Position numbers and translations under genes: made by a program
Shown here: positions 39,664 to 51,059 of the stretch, piece after piece
How the letters are laid out: each line of letters opens with the position of its first letter
Numbering within the stretch: the first letter of the stretch is position 1
Assembly (NCBI RefSeq): GCF_014839805.1
Contig: NC_051131.1
Span: 14,806,913-14,870,912, forward strand
Length of the DNA: 64,000 bases
Direction: 5' to 3'
From: Manduca sexta
Taxonomy: Eukaryota; Arthropoda; Insecta; Lepidoptera; Sphingidae
The notes under the pieces: model-generated
Told to the model about the DNA's origin: nothing
Database searches by the model: none
What the model saw: the letters and a program-made list of their open reading frames with translations, nothing else

Positions 39664-42600
39664 GCACGCACCACCTGCTGATAACTGCACATTGGAGAAG
39701 TGAAGCAAATGCCTGGACCTTGTAAAACAATAACAAATACTTAAATTCGCACCTCAGCTGCGAACTAAACAGGATAACTTCGTTTTGGTAATGTACTTCT
39801 CACATGCGTACTTTGCAGTCTTAGGAAAGAATTTGTATGCTAATATGACACCATCAGGCATGTCAATCACAAAAAAAATATGTTATCGGCAGAAACATCC
39901 AAGATAAATGTCTACATATTTTGCCATTGTTAACAGAAACTCATTGGATTATACTTGTTAAATATTTTTAAACCCCTCTTCTTCATGGAAATGAATTTTA
40001 AACATAGGCTTTTATGACCAATTTCTTACAACTATTAATGTGATGTCTGAACAAATGTGTATGTGGAATTGCTTTTGAATACATATCAGTATTCCATAAT
40101 GACAAATAGGAAGTATTTATTGCAAGAATATGTATTATTTAAAACTTCCTGCGCATTTCTTTGGCAAAACTAGCATGTATATCGTATAAACATGCTGACA
40201 CATGCATATATGACACGACAGTCTAATGTCATGGCACTTATTCGTCATTCACACCTGTGTGGCGTACACGGAGGTATATAAATATTTTTAACAATATCAC
40301 GGTTAGTTGCCGAGCTATGCTCCGTCGCCTACGCATCAAGATCTTAGACTGAAGGAAGAGATAATGTATGAAAACTTTTGTTTTGAGTTGATACTCTTTT
40401 TGTACTTACTGTGGCTGTCCATATAGGTATAATTATTGTAATAATTTATTATCACTTATCAGTGCGGTTGCGGTGACGATCACCGCGATATCTTCCTGCT
40501 GTTATACACAATTGTCACATACTATACAAGGGTATTTTAATGTATAAAATGCGACAGGAATTAGATTGGCCTGATTGCCAAAACAAACATATTCAAATAA
40601 TGATTTATTATTCGAACATTAAACGAATATAATAACATTTCGAATTAACATTTAAAGATTAATTAATAACTGATATGTTTGTGTGTTAGGCCATTCTGAT
40701 TATTTTTATAATTTCAGTAATTCTCTAGATCTATGTGCCGTCTGTTGGTAGTCCCTGTCGCCAGTTTGTGAATGAGATTACCATCAGACAAGAACTGTGT
40801 TAAGGCACACGGACTTTTGAATGTGTGACTCTAAAGTAATAAATGTTTCATCTATTTTTGTATCCACCCTTGGTGTAATAAACGCATGCGCAGAAATGAA
40901 ACACTTTTTTATGAATTTGAAAATTTATAAAAATATATTTAATACATATGTACTAGATTCCATAATTTCACATCAGAATGCTCCGGGCCTGAAGTTAGTT
41001 ACGAACAGCACAATGCCGACCAACAACTCCCATTTTCAATACAAAATTACAAATGCACGTAAACGTCACTCCTGCTTTATTTTAGATCAAAACAAAATAT
41101 CTAGTGATTAAACTACGATATGGGGCAGAGTCGGTCATGTGACTATCTTCACACCAGCTACACATTGGAGACATCTTTAATAAGTCAATCAATGAAAAAA
41201 TAATCTCATATTACAATTCACAACTATTAATAAATGCAGACACATCTCTAAAAACTTGAGCATACCACATTTGAGCCACTTTGGAACATTGTTACCTATT
41301 TACATTTAAAATGTTTGTTACACAGCATAGCATTGAATATAAAATATAGTACAATATTTTAATAGCGCATAATATAACAAAGCAAATTATTCAGATATAT
41401 TTTATACATAATCTTACGGCAATATCATGTTAGGCTGCGTGTAACTAGTCTACACACCGTTTGTGATTGTGACATTATATTTTCATTGAAAAAATCACAG
41501 ACGAATCGCTTATAAAACATCAAAACATTTTTTTCCTTGCTCATCTCGATCGAATGGCATGACTTCATTTGTGTGACAGCCGAAACATGAATATTGCAAC
41601 TTTATAAAAACATAAAAAAAATAATATACAATAAAAAACTATAATTACAAAATGTTGAGCTTAAAATATGTAGTCTCACCGATGACCGAAACGCTATCCT
41701 CGGCGGAGACAATGGAGTGAAATAATCGACAGATAACAATATTTGTAAAATTATTATATTCATAATGAAGTTTACAATAAAATGAAATCGGAGGGTAATA
41801 TAACACGAAATTATTCAAATTCGTTCCAACTACTTATTAATTACATATACATATTTTGAAATCAAATTGGCAGTGTGCAGCCTTCTATGCTTTTCACAAG
41901 TGTCAATAGGTCCAGTGATCCACAAACGGACTATTGTCTAGGGCGCTCCTTATATTTCAAGACATGTTTAGAAATCAGAACGTCTTACGTATATTACAAT
42001 TAAAATCTATAAATGCGGATGTTTATTATAAATGCGAAAGATAGTGTAGGTGTTTGGAAGTTAATGCAGAAACCTGGGATCGCATTTGAATGAAATTTGG
42101 CACATAGGTAGACTATGTCCTAGATTAAATATCTAAATTTTATCCTGGGAAATTGCACAATGGGTGTTTTATACCGGGCGCGAGACCTCGGAATCAATCA
42201 CATTGTGTCTTGGCGGCATCACAGGAGGGTATGTGACTTATATTTGTTCTTTACATTTATCAAATATTTACCTCATATAAAATCATCATATACATTTTCA
42301 GAAATACATATAGCCTCTGAATTTGGGTAGAAGGTTAAATGTCAAGAAACGAGAAATGAGGCGCAATACGCCCACGTAACGCGGAAGAATGAGATGGAGC
42401 GATATCCCCACTACGCGCCCACTCTTGCACATTGCAATATATGAAATGTGATTGACATTTCTTTACCAATTATAATGCAGTTTTCACTTGTAATGTGCAA
42501 ATTCAAACATACCCTATTAATATAATTGCAAATATTACATCATTTCTCCATTCAATTCCTGCTGGATACTTCATATTGCTCTAGATAAGGTTAGTTTATC

Positions 42601-44112
42601 AAAAGGGTATATCCATAAATCACTTATCCACTTACGAGATAATGTATATATGTAGCTTGTTATACGAACCAGAAACCCATAAGCATTTGAAATAAATAAT
42701 AAAGAAAACTCTACAAGGAACATTATCCTACATTTTATGATATATCTTTCAGCAGCTCAGATCTTCTTAGCATATAAATTAAACTAATTTATTTTTGGAA
42801 CAGTTCCATTTTATCATTTTTTTTTGTTTGCAATTATATATTTGAGTACTCATTTTTCGTGTCTTCGATGATTACAAGTATTCTAGTAATTGTTCCATCA
42901 TAGCAACTAGATAATGATAGTTGCAAATGTTTTGGAAGTTGTATTCTGATATCGATACAAGTCTTAAAATTGCACATTCATTCTGATAATGGAAATTCCA
43001 TCATGAGGGTATTACTATATTGAAAATGTAAATCATAGAAGTTTGACACGCGCTGTCATTGTTGTAAAGCGACATCTGTTGGAGGCAATCGGTACAAGTT
43101 ATTAAGAACCATATACATACATAAAACGATTTTACAAACATCATACCTGGTTATTGTCACAAAGTATGAAATACAAAACAACAGGACAACTGCCTAACTA
43201 ATAAAATATTCAGTAACTTAGTTTTGTAAGGAAATCAATTAGACAATCGTCCAAATGCTCAACTTGTAAGGAACCAATATTATTTCATTATAATAAACTG
43301 ATGTTATTCGGATTTTCATTTAATCTTTAAAAAAAATAGTTCTTGTATAATCGCGTACAAAACCGTGTTTACTATTATTTCATACCTCATTTTTCTATTT
43401 CGTTCTTTTTTTTATTTTTTTCATCACCTTATATAAATTTATAATAGTAATTCCTAACCTAACAAGGTGACGAGGAAATTATTCACATTCTCATATAGTA
43501 AGAGCCACGAATTCATAAAGATTATCAATAATGCCCGGAAGCTTCAATTTATTACAATGGTGTATCACCTTGAGTGTTCTTAAAATCGGAACACACACAG
43601 TACTAGTATACTGGTGCTTGATGGTAAAAGACAAAACTAAGTAAAAAGAAGTTGTGAAGGCCCCCGTATAAGAGGCTAAGTAGTGATGGGTACTTGGGTC
43701 CATCTAAAATGCCACATCATATGTACTTGTCTTTACTTCTATCAACCAAATTGGGTGGTTAATGTACACCCAATCTTACTATCATAATTTTTGGTAAGGC
43801 AAAACCTCCGAGTATAATTACCATCATACTATTTTTTAATTCTCGTCAATTATTTACTTAATTTATTACAACCTGGAATAAATTTCAATTGTATCTTTTA
43901 CATGAATCTATAGATTCGTATAATGAATTATAAACGTTGCCACATCTTTCGACGACAGGACGATAGGAGGTCGCCAAAACACAAATATCATTTTGTGTTA
44001 AAGACTATCATTTATGCCTAAGACATAGCTTGAGCTAAATCATTGACCTGTGTTGCGCTGCGCTTGGTAGACATCGGCTTAGTGGCGCAGGTCAGCGAAC
44101 AGGGGCCCGCGG
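39664..44112. other. Intergenic region between CNPPD1 and Dronc, including both 3' UTRs
   Basis: The two genes converge here. No coding exon recognised. CNPPD1 has AATAAA hexamers near 40837 and 40878, a long 3' UTR if used. On the minus strand AATAAA at 43867-43862 lies about 250 bases past the Dronc stop. One repeat fragment is listed at 42005-42240. The remainder is AT-rich without visible structure. Confidence 0.5.
42005..42240. repeat. Degenerate transposon fragment
   Basis: Text such as 'tgaatgaaatttggcaca', 'taggtagactatgtccta' and 'tttatcctgggaaat' is typical of a dispersed element type common in moths. Non-coding and worn. Confidence 0.5.
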
Positions 44113-47100
44113 TCATTCGTACAGCCCCGGGTGCAGGTACAACTTCTTGTTGAACCCGCGGCTGTCCACCGACGACGTCTGATGCCGTACTTCTGCTGCA
44201 GCCTCTCGTCCACCAACTTGAACAGCTTCTCCACGTGGCAGTTTATGCGCAGACTCCGCGAACACTTCGCACAACACCTGGATGTACCACGAGCTGTCGA
44301 ACTTGTCGCGGTGCGACACAAAACCTGTGCGATATAATGCGTCAGTTACACTCCTATTAGAGTAGTATGTCTGTGTAACGGTATATGCACGTAAACTTTG
44401 GTGGGTGTTGCATGTACGTACCTGGCACGGTGGAGTGCACGACCAGCGTGTCGGAGTAGAGCGGGCGCAGGTCGACGGGCGGCGAGATGGGCGTGGTGGG
44501 CGAGGATGTGGCGGCGCCGGGCGGCACGGTGGCCGTGTCCACCGCCACGCGCTGCGGCCGCGGCGCGGACAAGGCGCGCACGTTCACATTTGCGGTCGCA
44601 TTCACGGTCACGTAGTCTTCCACGACGCCTCTGCACACAATGCGTCATATTATGTGTTATTCATGTTTTGGAATACATATTAAGCGGGTACCAAAATATT
44701 CTTATACTTATCCACAATCATTTGCTTCGCTGCGTCGTTAATTGGATTAAATAAGTCAAAAAAATACCACATACAAATAAAACGTACATTATTATTGTTA
44801 TGCACTAGCGCTCCGTCTCGACTGCGACTTGGGAACAGGAAATCAGGGCATTAAACTTATTGCTCGCGGTTCTATCCGCGAGAAAAGATTTTGTCCGCAA
44901 TGAAAGGACCGCTTTATATTTTTTCGAGATAATACGCTATGTCCTTCCCAGAGCCTCAAACTATCTCCATACCAAATTCCACGGAAATCTGTTGGGTAGT
45001 TTTTGAGTTTATCGCGTTCAGACAAACAGACACACGCGGCAAGTGACTTTGTTTTATAATATGTAAAGATGTATGTTTGAGACGAACCTGCAAACCTGGA
45101 ATATGAACACCTTGGGCACGCCGAGTAGCTGGGGCATGTTCTTGTGGTTGAAGAACTCAATGATGTTGCCGTCGGTGGTGAGGAGGCCGTCACTGCAGCG
45201 GATGGACGTGTTGGCGTCGAGCTTCTGCTCGTACCCGTGCGACGACACCACCGTGAACACCACCTCCGCGCCCACCAGCACACTGCTCAGCGACTTCAGC
45301 GTCTCATTCGTCTCCTGCACACGTCACAACCGGCCACACCATTAGCGCACCACTCTTATGTGTCACTGGGCGTCATGAGACTTAACGTGTAACGCCTCAG
45401 AGTTACGAACGCAGTGCTATACCACCCAGTTGCATGTAGTTCAAGGTTCAGATGCTGTGGCTACTGTTAATGGGCAGACATGATGTTGGCGAATGGTTTT
45501 TATTTCCGTTATTTATATGATCAAAAAAAATGTGAAAAAATACCTGAACACATCGTACATTAACATATTGTTTTTATACAAGATAGAGCGAGCACTCACT
45601 TTCAGCGTGAGGTTTATGTAGGTGAGCACTTGGAAGCCCATTTCGGCGAACAGGTACTTGAGGTTCTTGGTGTCGACCTCGACGCCGTGCCGGTACTCGT
45701 CGGTGCCGTACGCGAAGTGCACGTACGAGAGCAGCAGCAGCATGCCGCGGTACCGCTCGCGCGTGCGATACAGCTTGATGCCTGGTGATACCATCCTTTG
45801 ATTTATTTCTCTAGTTTAATGTACTCGATAAAATGTACGAAGCAGTGGCGTACCTTATACAAGAGACTTCACTTTGACAAACATTAACGCTCACCTTTCT
45901 TTTCGTCTTCTTGGAAGAAGCCAGCGCTCTTCTTGACATGGAAGTTGGGTATGTCGAGGGAGAGATCGGTAGCGTCGTTGCTGGCTCGTGGCGAGGTCGC
46001 CGCAGCGGGCCACGACTGCGGACTGGACGAGGGCGGAGAGCTGACAGGCTGCCGCATATCTGTTTAGACACGTCTCATTTTGACTATACATGGAACATGC
46101 TTTTATCCATTTTTTTTTTGCCGAGGTAAACGCGTATCACTTCCACCACTCGGGAGTGGATGGAACAGTTATCTTGGCTTCACCAGTCTTATAGTCCAGT
46201 GTCGACGCTCGGGGTATAGCATCATCTGAGCGAACATTAAGCCGAGTTCCTAATACTATATACCCCCTACACTGACCAAAAGCCATGTGGCATTCTTCGG
46301 CTCATACGAGATCCGGGGATTCTTGTTGCTAAGATAGCTTCGCGGGACCGTACATGCGTGATGCCGCGTTATGGCCAGTCGTTCTCCATGGGGACTAAAA
46401 TGCCCCCAAGCTCTAAAGAACGCCCATGGCGTCTACGACAGCAGGTGACTAAGAATTAACGAAATTTATGATTTTAGAATGAGACAGCTAAGCAACGGCT
46501 TGATAGATAACGATCTATACATTACTCTTTAAAAATGTTATTAAAATCAAAAACGATCAGCGAAGGCATTATTTGCTAGTCAAATAGAGGTCTGAAGAAT
46601 CTTGTTGGGTTAGGACAATGCGTAATTTTTTTTCTTTCCATAAGTATATATCTTACTTACTTTTTTGTGCTTCCTGTTTCTTAGTCTTAATGCTAACGAA
46701 GTTATTTTCATCGGTTTCTTCTCGAGGACCTGGCGAAAAAAAGCACGTCTACTCAGTGCATTTTTATAATATAATAACTTTTGTTCGCGGCTTCAAAGCT
46801 TGAAATAGTTTTTTCAGGATAAAAGTCCAACTATATATTTTCCAAAGAAAAAGGTAGCCCATGTCTTTTCCAGGACCTAAAACTATCTTCATAATTCATA
46901 CCAAATTTTATCTAGAACTGTTTGGAAGTTTTTAATTCATTGCGTTCAGACAGACGCGGCGGGGAATTTGTTATATAATATGTAAGCATCCTCCAGTTTT
47001 GAAACTTTGATATACAAAACACATCAATTCAATTGACATAGGATCCAGTGGAAGTTTTAAAGGAAAGGACGGAGCTTATATAGGGAATAACTGCTCATTG

Positions 47101-48556
47101 TGTAAGCTTACGGGGCATATTCAGGCGAAGCTCGGGTCTGTTCGAGCGCGGATGCACGGGACTGTTGGGGTCCAGATCCCGCACGAGGTCCCACTGCCCC
47201 ATCTCCACCAGAGCCTCGGTTAATTTCGCGAAGGCTTCGGGCCCGCGGCGAGTTATGGCGTGGAACAGGTGCCGCTTTCGGTCCAACTGAGATATGTTTT
47301 CATTCTGAAATTATTATATTAAATGTATTGTCATTAATATGGAATGTGTTGCACTCAACATTTACATTGATCGGTGGTTGTATACTAGAAACCCACCTAT
47401 ATTGGTAACATAGCTGTATCTATTTTTCTTTTGTGGTCTGGTTTTTGTCAATGCATGCTGTGACACCTTAAAATGTTGTGCATTTAAACCTATCATTACT
47501 ATTATATTTTATTGGAGCTATTTATAATGTAACAACTACTGGTTGTCCTAATTATAAATAAATAAATCTGAAAACTAAAACCAGGATTTTTCGTGAATAT
47601 ATTCATTATTAATGGATGATTTTTGGCACAATGTCTGCAAAGGTGAAGATGAGTATGTGGTTTCATTTCAATGACAAAATGACCCTGTATACTACATGAT
47701 TTAATAGTTAGAATTACCTCCAACCTAATGTTACAGGTACAAACATAACTTGAATAATGATTATGTTTAACTATTGGGTTTATCCCTGCAGTAATAATAA
47801 GTAACTATGTACATTATCAACTATTGTTAAAGTTGAGTCATTGATAATTATTGTGTTCTTGATTTGGGAAACTAAAAATTTGAATTGTCAATATTTAAGT
47901 AAAAAACAATCTAAAAGAGATATCCCATAAATATAATAAAATATAAAGGTATTATTATATCAACACATAATCTTGTTGATAGTATTTGCCACATCACCAG
48001 TGCCATGCCATGCCATCTTCAACTAACACAAGATCAGACACAAAGCTGCCTCAATTTGCAATTTGCAACAAGTGTAGTATGACTCATAAACACCCTGTGA
48101 TTATTTGACAATATGGCACTCGTCTGACGTGTTGGAAGTTCATCGACAGTGATTACAAATCAACAAGTAATCCACTTGCTGGTTTACTCTACCTTTAAAT
48201 TGACCAAATGTCCATGTATACTTACAAAAAAAAAAAGATGCCATTATCTTAAAAATAATATTGTAACTTAAAATTTCATACATAACATATACATAAGCAG
48301 TATAGTGCTATACAGCATGTAATTGCTGTATTATTTTTAGTTTGGATGGTCTTGTCTTGTCTTGTCAAGTGGCATTGTAATTCAGGCAATACTTCTTAAA
48401 GAATTAAAATAAACTTTCACTTACTGAATAAGGCTCCAGCATGGCTTCAGAGAACACTCCTTTCTCGTAGAGCGCTGACACCATCATCTTTAAATCTGTG
48501 CGGTCCACCAGGGAGCTGAAGTTAAGTTGTATCGCTCTTTTATGTTCTTGTTGCAT
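44113..48556 (-). CDS. Dronc: Initiator caspase Dronc (CARD caspase, caspase-9/2 like)
   Basis: Seven exons, 5' to 3': 48556-48425, 47304-47112, 46059-45895, 45781-45600, 45314-45088, 44630-44422 and 44324-44113 (TGA). They give 439 residues, all phases consistent. Residues 1-95 form a CARD (LYEKGVFSEAMLEPYS; RKRHLFHAITRRGPEAFAKL; EALVEMGQWDLVRDL), the recruitment domain for the Apaf-1 homologue. A Pro/Ser-rich linker follows. The large subunit starts near residue 166 with RYRGMLLLLSYVHF and YLFAEMGFQV. The catalytic pair is His250 in VVSSHGYE and Cys299 in QVCRG, whose Arg codon is split by intron 5. The small subunit has FVSHRDKFDSSWYIQVLCEV and ends GFNKKLYLHPGLYE. Dronc cleaves and activates effector caspases in apoptosis. 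Odd point: residues about 397-417 are in the wrong frame (see findings). The frame stays open to the expected stop, so I keep it as a gene. Confidence 0.92.
44178..44244 (-). other. Dronc: Compensated double frameshift inside the Dronc p10 exon
   Basis: Between about 44244 and 44178 the caspase-like sequence (CHVEKLFKLVDERLQQKYGI) lies in the +1 frame. Both flanks (SWYIQVLCEVF before, TSSVDSRGFNKKLYLH after) lie in the annotated frame. One extra base in the A-run (T-run 44242-44244 on the plus strand) and one missing C next to 44181 would explain it. Both are run-length changes of the kind long-read assemblies make. Confidence 0.75.
44865..45070. repeat. Degenerate interspersed repeat in Dronc intron 5
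   Basis: Shares 'atgtccttcccagagcct', 'aaactatctccataccaa' and 'cgttcagacaaacagaca' with the copy at 46755-46985 and, more loosely, with 3455-3650. Non-coding. Confidence 0.55.
45355..45515. repeat. Short interspersed repeat fragment in Dronc intron 4
   Basis: Contains 'catgagacttaacgtgta', 'gttcaaggttcagatgct' and 'ggctactgttaatgggca', matching in order the internal part of the repeat at 54.8-54.98 kb. Worn copy. Confidence 0.45.
46130..46460. repeat. GC-richer repeat-like block in Dronc intron 2
   Basis: A 330-bp block of clearly higher GC than the surrounding intron, without exon-like coding sequence on either strand. It is most likely an old transposon insertion. I do not recognise its family and see no terminal repeats. 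Confidence 0.3.
46755..46985. repeat. Degenerate interspersed repeat in Dronc intron 2
   Basis: Second copy of the 44.87-kb family, in the same orientation: 'cccatgtcttttccagga', 'cctaaaactatcttcata', 'cataccaaattttatcta' and 'cattgcgttcagacagac'. Confidence 0.55.
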
Positions 48557-49800
48557 ATTGAAAATTTATTCTCAAAATCACAATTGATACAAAAAAAAAA
48601 TTACTCTTTTTTCAATAAACTAAATTATTGTTATCTTGTAGAACGGCCAAGCACAAAGTTCAGAGTTACTATGACGAGAACTGAACCCTTGCAAGTAAAG
48701 TTGTTTTTAAAGTATGAAAAGTTTGGTAAGAGGACTTTTATCCTGCGATGAAGTACCCCTGGCTTATGTTACAACTATTAAATACTTAATTATCTTTTAT
48801 CTCATAACACGTGGAAACGGTAAAAAAACTGCAACATTCTGCAACGATTTGCACAGAAACACAAGTATTGACAAGTATATATTATTATCCGTCCAAACTA
48901 TAACATTTTCACCAGACATTTGACTTTTGTCAACTTGCAACTCGGTACTAATCAATTGGGGATGTCTTAAAGCGTTATCGATTTGATTTCATCTTACAAT
49001 CGATTAAATTTATAAAGAAGTTTTTATCGAAAAAAAAACTTAAGAAATGTTATATTTGGCATTTTAGGAGCTTTTTCGTTTTTAACGTTAGGGCAATTTT
49101 TTTTTAAATTGTGAACCTGGCAAATTATATAGGTAATGCTCCTCAGAAGAATTATTTCCAGTTTCGTCAGAATACAGATAACTTAGCGAATCCAACTCAG
49201 ACCTCAGAAGTCAGAACTGAGACACCTCGGTGAGACGCTTACTCTATGATCATCTGAAGGAAGCTGCTCAGGGGGTGGACACTTAGAACAATTTATATAA
49301 TGATGTTTGAGTCAGGGTTTTCTAAGAATTATTATATTTCTTAATTCCGTTACATAGAGTATAGTTTTGGTTGACAAAACTTTACGTTGCGTCTAGTACC
49401 AACATAGACCTAAAAACTAGAAAGTATTCGATCGATAATATGATAGCGATAATTTTGTATCTTTAAAAATTACTGACCATAAACTTACACAGGTATAAAT
49501 TACGATTTAATTTAAAATATGAAAAGTAAAACATCCACAATTTTAAATAATTCCCTTTATTTAATTACAAATGATTTCAAAATACACAATAGCTTTACGC
49601 GAATTTCTTATGCACAAATTGTGTACAGTGTTTACTTAATTTAAAAATTCAGTACAGTCCAATTTTCCGTTATATATATCCAATTTTCTATAGAAATGTA
49701 ACTATATGATACCTTTCAGATAAGATCCTTTCCCGTCCAATCAAAAATTACTATAATTACAATCATTGCAAAGGCAAATTTATAGATTTCGCAAGTGCCT
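48557..49800. other. Dronc: Dronc upstream region
   Basis: AT-rich. It must hold the Dronc 5' UTR and promoter, but I cannot point to a specific element. Short open frames here (48527-48751, 48714-48923) have no recognisable protein features. Otherwise I see nothing in it. Confidence 0.35.
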
Positions 49801-49802
49801 TT

Positions 49803-49950
49803 TTAACCGACTTCAAAAAAAGGAGGAGGTTATCAATTCGACGTGATTTTTTTTTTTTGTATGTTTGTTACCTCAGAACTCGCTGATTTATGAACCGATT
49901 CGGATAATTCTTTTTTTATTCGAAAGAATATCTCTCCATGTAATTTTTTT
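49803..49950 (+). repeat. Dispersed repeat, copy 2 (accgacttcaaaaaaagg type)
   Basis: Same sequence as 27283-27400: 'taaccgacttcaaaaaaa', 'ggaggaggttatcaattc', T-run, 'cagaactcgctgatttat', 'gaaccgattcgg'. Two copies 22 kb apart in the same orientation confirm a dispersed repeat. Confidence 0.7.
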
Positions 49951-50113
49951 TCAACATCGCTTCAGTAGTTTGGTTTTAAAACTGAAAAAACTAGAATCAT
50001 TATGTCGTCCAAGAAAACAAAATCGCGAATTTAGCTTTCCTATGACGTTTTTAATTATGTTTTTGCATTGAGTTCGGTTTTTGCGTTAGGTTTGCTTGAA
50101 TCTACTTCTTACA

Positions 50114-50150
50114 TACACACACACACACACACGTATATACATATATATAG
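50114..50150. repeat. (AC)n microsatellite followed by AT-rich tract
   Basis: About nine AC units, then gtatatacatatatata. Simple-sequence DNA. Confidence 0.8.
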
Positions 50151-50581
50151 CATCACACCTTTTCCCCTTTTCGGTGGTACTGTGCAGCGGTGTACGGTGT
50201 AACTCCTCATCGCGATAATCGTATCGTGAGCAAAACACAACTACGCCATCGAGACGGTCTATTTTTTACTAAAACAAAAAATTAAACCGCCTTCAAAAAC
50301 CACTCAAAACCAAAAAATAATTTCATATAACATGTATATATTGGTGGTATCCAATTTGGAGTCGGTGCCTAATTAAATTTTGAAAATTATGTTTTTGTTA
50401 TATTAAACATTTCGAGTAATGAGATCAGGCTTAGTTAAACTTAAAATAGAATGAATGAAATGAAATAAAGTTTTTCTTCTGGTACGAATCATCTTCGTCC
50501 GTTTTCACTTAACACCAAATATTGTTCCATCACGGTTTTAAAACAAAACGTTATAATTAAATAATAAATATATTAAATGTG

Positions 50582-50623
50582 AGACCAATCAGATTATGTA
50601 CTAGTACTTAATCTGATTGGTCT
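50582..50623. repeat. Perfect 15-bp inverted repeat (hairpin) beside the DUF7869 relic
   Basis: Arms AGACCAATCAGATTA (50582-50596) and TAATCTGATTGGTCT (50609-50623) are exact complements. The 12-base loop itself contains the palindrome GTACTAGTAC. It lies just past the stop codon of the DUF7869-type frame, so it may belong to that element's 3' end. Confidence 0.75.
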
Positions 50624-50664
50624 ATCCTCATCTTCATCTGTTTCAGCTAAAGCATCACGTATGG

Positions 50665-51010
50665 TTCAATCATACCCCGAACTGGCATATTCTTGATGGT
50701 ATCTGTTTAGTATTACGTTTTTGTTGCATAGCTCCTGTAAATCTTTGTATTTAGCTGCTGAAATTTTGAGCCCTTCGGCGTATAAAAGTGCACGTCCTTT
50801 ATGGACGATAGCACTGTTTGCCCTCGATCTGATGATAAAATCCATATCTATTTCGTAATTGTCACTGTTTTCGAAAATCCATATTGAAATTTAACAATAG
50901 GAATATTTTTATGAAATTGCACCACTCTTAATGAATTAAAATTAATTTTAAATTTAGCTGGCACTAATGCTTGTGAAAAGATCTTCTAATCCATGAAGTT
51001 AGGTTTAAAG
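50665..51010 (-). pseudogene. C-terminal part of a DUF7869-type transposon-like gene
   Basis: On the minus strand, ALVPAKFKINFNSLRVVQF and KNIPIVKFQYGFSKTV are followed, after a frame change, by EIDMDFIIRSRANSAIVHKG and AEGLKISAAKYKDLQELCNK. It ends NRYHQEYASSGYD and a stop near 50670. DUF7869-type proteins end with a similar 'k..DL..lc....ip..y..fy' block. This is the downstream part of the gene whose other pieces are at 53825-53995 and 55270-55700; a LINE separates it from them. At least one frameshift makes it defunct. Assignment from pattern memory. Confidence 0.55.
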
Positions 51011-51059
51011 AATTTTATTCTCAAAAAAGACAATATAAGTCGCTTACATGACAATGCTT

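Noticed and set aside
44113..48556. Calling Dronc a pseudogene
   Set aside because: All splice sites, both catalytic residues and the stop are intact. The only fault is a compensated pair of run-length changes.
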